Below, one piece after another: positions 10,584 through 12,497 of a stretch of 12,497 bases of DNA (position 1 is the first letter of the stretch; the number at the start of each line of letters is the position of its first letter). This DNA comes from Armatimonadota bacterium (GTDB lineage Bacteria > Armatimonadota > Armatimonadia > Armatimonadales > Armatimonadaceae). The stretch lies in NCBI GenBank assembly GCA_014379275.1, contig JACMMA010000581.1, forward strand, positions 1 to 12,497, read 5' to 3'. Position numbers and translations under genes: made by a program. Below the pieces are notes generated by a model, which was not told the origin of the DNA, did not search any database, and saw only the letters and a program-made list of their open reading frames with translations.

Positions 10584-10621
10584 TTATGATACGCCGTGCC
10601 GCCCGGTTCGGCAAGCGGTTG
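10584..10621. repeat. Copy A of a 38-bp promoter repeat
   Basis: Bases 10584-10621 match 11664-11701 at 33 of 38 positions, in the same orientation and exactly 1080 bp apart. Differences are at 10596, 10603, 10604, 10615 and 10618. Similarity stops sharply on both sides. The repeat spans a whole promoter (-35, spacer, -10) on the minus strand. Confidence 0.88.
10586..10614 (-). promoter_or_regulatory. Helicase gene promoter with overlapping palindrome
   Basis: On the minus strand TTGCCG (10614-10609) and TATCAT (10591-10586) are exactly 17 nt apart. The palindrome TGCCG-N7-CGGCA (10597-10613) covers most of the -35 box and part of the spacer, a usual place for a repressor operator. The predicted start is about 10579, five bases before the ATG. 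Confidence 0.7.
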
Positions 10622-10639
10622 TTTGCCGAGTAGACACGA

Positions 10640-11008
10640 TCACCACCAGTATAAAGCGACCTTTGTTTCGCCGGGCAAACAGGCGAGGTAAGCCCACGCC
10701 GCCCGGTTTTCTACGGCATAGATAAGCCCTGTGTTTCCAGCCAGCTGTAACAGGGTTGCGGCAAGAACGTAGCGCAACGGTTCGTCGTAGGCGTCCCGAG
10801 TAACGTGATCGCAACCGTCCGAATCTTCCGGCAAGGGTTCCCCGCCAAGGCATCGCATCACCGCGATCGGAAGCGGTATTTCTAAGGAAGGCAGTTCACG
10901 TATCGCGACCCAGAGATCTCGCCTTCTGCTCAGCTCCAAACAGGAGTTGGCGTAACAACTACCATCTTCCCGTGCATCAAAGGGTATCAAAGTAAGGTCC
11001 GTGCCCAT
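10640..11008 (-). CDS. Conserved-looking hypothetical protein, 122 aa
   Basis: The function is unknown. This is a soluble protein opening MGTDLTLIPFD and ending with RAAWAYLACLPGETKVALYWW, an aromatic-rich C-terminus. Between lie a basic LELSRRRDLWVAIREL segment, an acidic and Cys-containing middle (EDSDGCDHVTRDAYDEPLRYV) and a helix. From memory, this start-and-end pattern resembles short uncharacterised proteins seen in phages and environmental bacteria, but I cannot assign a domain. It has four Cys residues without a clear metal motif. It is the third gene of the small operon, starting 11 nt after the protease stop. That 11-nt gap has no ribosome site. TAAAAT (11022-11017) ends 8 nt before the ATG, so an extra leaderless start is possible. 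It ends 19 nt before the repeat that holds the helicase promoter. Confidence 0.72.
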   Translation of the reverse strand: MGTDLTLIPFDAREDGSCYANSCLELSRRRDLWVAIRELPSLEIPLPIAVMRCLGGEPLPEDSDGCDHVTRDAYDEPLRYVLAATLLQLAGNTGLIYAVENRAAWAYLACLPGETKVALYWW

Positions 11009-11019
11009 TTCGATATATT

Positions 11020-11391
11020 TTAGGGTAGCGGGTTCAGCGCGACCATGCCGCCATCGACGACGTGAACGTGAAAGTCAAAGCCGTAGAGTAGCATCATCCC
11101 GATCAGCGGGTCGCCTTCCGCCTCGTAGACCGGAACAGTGCGCGACTGCCCGTCCCAGACTACCTCCACGGCATATTTTAGGAGTGTTGTCGAACTGCCA
11201 TCGCCTAACATGACGTTAACAATCCCGGTGACATCAAGAGAAAGATCATTGATGACCTCCGGCGTGAGGGTTAAGTACGCCCCGAATCCGGTGTCCAAAA
11301 CAGCGCGGATAGTCACCTCATCTCCTGCCCCACCTCGAACCGCTATCGGCACTATCATCTCACGCGAAGCGGACAGTTCGCCGACAATCAT
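11020..11391 (-). CDS. Clan AA (retropepsin-like) aspartic protease
   Basis: This 123-residue single-domain protein has the bacterial clan AA aspartic protease pattern. The catalytic motif VLDTGFGAYLTL lies at 31-42 (Asp33-Thr-Gly). A beta-rich middle contains GDGSSTTL and VVWDGQSRTVPVY. The second family motif, DPLIGMMLLYGF (94-105), supplies the flap/hydrophobic-Gly element, and VVDGG (131-equivalent, near the end) closes it. As in retropepsins, one subunit carries one Asp, so the active form should be a homodimer. No signal peptide is visible, so it acts in the cytoplasm. Its ATG overlaps the stop of the upstream 85-residue gene (ATGA), and GGAGG lies just upstream within that gene, so the two are translationally coupled. 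I recall such proteases being frequently paired with small partner proteins, especially in cyanobacteria; substrates are unknown. Confidence 0.85.
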   Translation of the reverse strand: MIVGELSASREMIVPIAVRGGAGDEVTIRAVLDTGFGAYLTLTPEVINDLSLDVTGIVNVMLGDGSSTTLLKYAVEVVWDGQSRTVPVYEAEGDPLIGMMLLYGFDFHVHVVDGGMVALNPLP

Positions 11392-11645
11392 ACTAACTTT
11401 CCTCCGCCCAAACGTGCTACCGCACGGTATCCGATACGCACGGTGAGGAAGTGTATACCGGGACCAAACCGTTTCAGAGCATTCACCGTCACTGTCGCCT
11501 CGTCGGGAGCCATTTCGTATTCGCCAGTCATTGTGTTTATCATCAAGAACTCGCCGTGGTGATCGGCTTCGACGTAGGGGCGAATCTGCGTCTCATAAAT
11601 CTCACGCCCGCGTTCGGCGACGGCATTGATAGCGTCCGATGTCAT
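11388..11645 (-). CDS. Small hypothetical protein paired with clan AA protease, 85 aa
   Basis: The function is unknown. The protein opens with a helix containing ERGREIYETQIRPYVEADHHG, continues EFLMINTMTGEYEMAPDEA, and ends in a strand with FLTVRIGYRAVARLGG. This layout (ERG-x-IY-x5-R...G-F...I...G-Y...RIGY-x-A-x3-GG) recalls the small proteins commonly encoded next to clan AA proteases, where they may be substrate, adaptor or antitoxin-like partner; this is recollection and inference, not proof. It is the first gene of a three-gene operon and overlaps the protease start by 4 nt. GGAGGG lies 8 nt before the ATG, making it one of the few genes here with a strong ribosome site. It is transcribed from a promoter nearly identical to that of the helicase gene. 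Confidence 0.75.
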   Translation of the reverse strand: MTSDAINAVAERGREIYETQIRPYVEADHHGEFLMINTMTGEYEMAPDEATVTVNALKRFGPGIHFLTVRIGYRAVARLGGGKLV

Positions 11646-11653
11646 ACCATATT

Positions 11654-11659
11654 CCCTCC
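11654..11659 (-). promoter_or_regulatory. Strong ribosome binding site of the small operon
   Basis: GGAGGG on the minus strand, 8 nt before the ATG at 11645. It fixes that start and contrasts with the leaderless genes around it. With the predicted transcript start near 11659, the leader would be only about 14 nt and would begin at or within this site. Confidence 0.7.
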
Positions 11660-11663
11660 GGTT

Positions 11664-11701
11664 TTATGATACGCCCTGCCGCTAGGTTCGGCAATCGCTT
11701 G
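11664..11701. repeat. Copy B of the 38-bp promoter repeat
   Basis: Second copy of the repeat at 10584-10621 (33 of 38 identical, same orientation, ungapped). The dyad arms and both promoter boxes are identical between the copies; changes fall in the dyad centre and outside the boxes. Confidence 0.88.
11666..11694 (-). promoter_or_regulatory. Promoter of the aspartic protease operon with overlapping palindrome
   Basis: On the minus strand TTGCCG (11694-11689) and TATCAT (11671-11666) are 17 nt apart, as in the helicase promoter. The palindrome TGCCG-N7-CGGCA occupies 11677-11693. The predicted start near 11659 leaves a very short leader carrying GGAGGG. Confidence 0.7.
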
Positions 11702-11779
11702 CCTGTCTGGCAACACCATGAGTGACCTACCCTCTTCCGCCTTCGGTGACCCGACGTGCATCCTTATTCCGCTCCGTTA

Positions 11780-11788
11780 TGGTACACT
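11780..11788 (+). promoter_or_regulatory. Extended -10 promoter of the methyltransferase gene
   Basis: TGG followed by TACACT (11783-11788) matches an extended -10 element (TGn-TAnnnT). It ends 6 nt before the ATG at 11795, so the predicted first transcribed base is the A of the start codon. There is no clear -35 box and no Shine-Dalgarno sequence. Confidence 0.6.
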
Positions 11789-11794
11789 TTTACC

Positions 11795-12497
11795 ATGCAG
11801 GCACACGAATCTGGACAGCAGGTCTCGCCCGTGGCGGGGGGCGAAACGCTCGGTGCTTCCCCTTCAGGCTTCGACTGGAACTCGTTCGCGGCTGACTACG
11901 AGGCACTTGGCGAGCCGATCAGCAGACCGCACGCCGAGCAGTCACTCGGTCTGAGCGGCGTCACCCCCGGCGAGCGGGTGATCGACGTAGCGGCGGGAAC
12001 CGGTGCCTTAACGCTCGCCGCGGCGCGGGCGGGCGCGAAAGTGCTGGCGGTGGATTTTTCGCCCGGCATGGTGGCACGCCTGTCCGACCGGTTGCGTGCG
12101 GAGGGGCGGGATTCGTGCGAGGCTCGGGTCATGGACGGTCAGGCACTGGAGATAGACGACGTCCGCTTCGACGCGGCGTTTTCGATCTTCGGCGTCATGC
12201 TCTTCCCGGATTGGCAATGTGGTCTTGCGGAGATGGCACGTGTATGCGCCCTGGCGGGCGCGGCTGTGTCGCGGTGTGGACGCGGCGGGAAGGGGCGCCA
12301 CCAGTCGTCGCCTTTCACGACGCATATCGCGTCGCCTTCCCTGACGCCGCACCCCACACCCCTTCCCCAAGGATTGCCCGGCTGAGCGACCCCGTCCTCC
12401 TCGCGGAGGAGATGCGAAAAGCGGGCTCCGGCGAGGTGTCGGTCCGGACGACTAGCGGCGTGTGGGAGGCTCCCTCGCCCGAATGGGTCGCCGATAA
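11795..12497 (+). pseudogene. Class I SAM-dependent methyltransferase, frameshifted and 3'-truncated by the window
   Basis: This is a UbiE-like Rossmann-fold methyltransferase. Residues 1-150 are in one frame: FAADYEALGEPIS near the start, SAM-binding motif I VIDVAAGTG (62-70), VDFSPGM with the acidic ribose-binding Asp87, a GQALEIDDVRFDAAFSIFGVMLFPD segment and EMARV. At about 12244 the expected ...RVLRPGG breaks. The original frame continues as unrelated Ser/Pro-rich sequence to a TGA at 12383-12385. The frame starting CGC at 12247 gives RPGGRGCVAVWTRREG, then AFHDAYRVAFPDAAP and LLAEEMRKAG, and stays open to the window end. One base missing between 12244 and 12245 (GTA-[C]TG-CGC) explains it. 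A real recent mutation, a sequencing error or a programmed shift are all possible. The ATG at 11795, not the in-frame GTG at 11756, is chosen because of the leaderless promoter. The substrate is unknown. Confidence 0.82.

Noticed and set aside
10597..10613. LexA (SOS) box in the helicase promoter
   Set aside because: The dyad TGCCG-N7-CGGCA does not match the LexA boxes I know from E. coli, Bacillus or alphaproteobacteria; only its location is suggestive.
10132..10725. 197-codon plus-strand open frame over the helicase 5' end
   Set aside because: It is antisense to the Walker A region and the duplicated promoter, with atypical composition.
11718..11954. 78-codon plus-strand open frame overlapping the methyltransferase start
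   Set aside because: It runs through the methyltransferase gene in another frame and has no motif; the methyltransferase frame carries clear SAM motifs.

Overview
The window is high-GC bacterial chromosomal DNA, densely coded on both strands. No tRNA, rRNA, CRISPR array, transposase or phage gene is visible. The organism is an aerobe, because it has the C-terminal part of heme O synthase. It probably has lipoproteins with a cell envelope to match. Several genes have a -10 box 6-11 nt before the start codon and no Shine-Dalgarno sequence. This leaderless style is common in Deinococcota, Actinobacteria and probably Armatimonadota. I lean weakly to Armatimonadota or another deep-branching high-GC phylum, but the window cannot settle it.

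Layout. Bases 1-1632 (+) hold a truncated ctaB (heme O synthase), a DinB-fold metalloprotein and a small DMT-superfamily membrane protein of the YdcZ/DUF606 type. A clear sigma70-type promoter (TTGACG-N17-TATACT) then drives a GT8-like glycosyltransferase at 1710-2639, apparently from a leaderless transcript. Convergent to it and only 18 nt away is a 1040-residue hybrid sensor histidine kinase on the minus strand (TM-CHASE3-TM-PAS-PAS-HisKA-HATPase-REC-REC). Divergent from the kinase is a 711-residue lipoprotein with an FlgO-like domain and C-terminal TPRs. It is followed at once by a striking 264-bp imperfect palindrome with 51-bp perfect arms, which fills the gap to the convergent UvrD/PcrA-type helicase gene (8409-10574, minus).

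Upstream of the helicase on the minus strand lies a compact three-gene operon. It encodes an 85-residue unknown protein, a clan AA (retropepsin-like) aspartic protease overlapping it by ATGA, and a 122-residue protein of unknown function. The operon and the helicase gene carry near-identical promoters (33 of 38 bases, TTGCCG-N17-TATCAT). Each includes the palindrome TGCCG-N7-CGGCA over the -35 box, which suggests shared control or a duplicated promoter cassette. The window ends in a class I SAM methyltransferase gene with its own extended -10 leaderless promoter. Its reading frame is broken by an apparent one-base deletion near 12244, and the gene runs off the end.

The most unusual items are the 264-bp palindrome, the duplicated promoter/operator, and the protease-containing small operon. 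None can be given a firm function from sequence alone.
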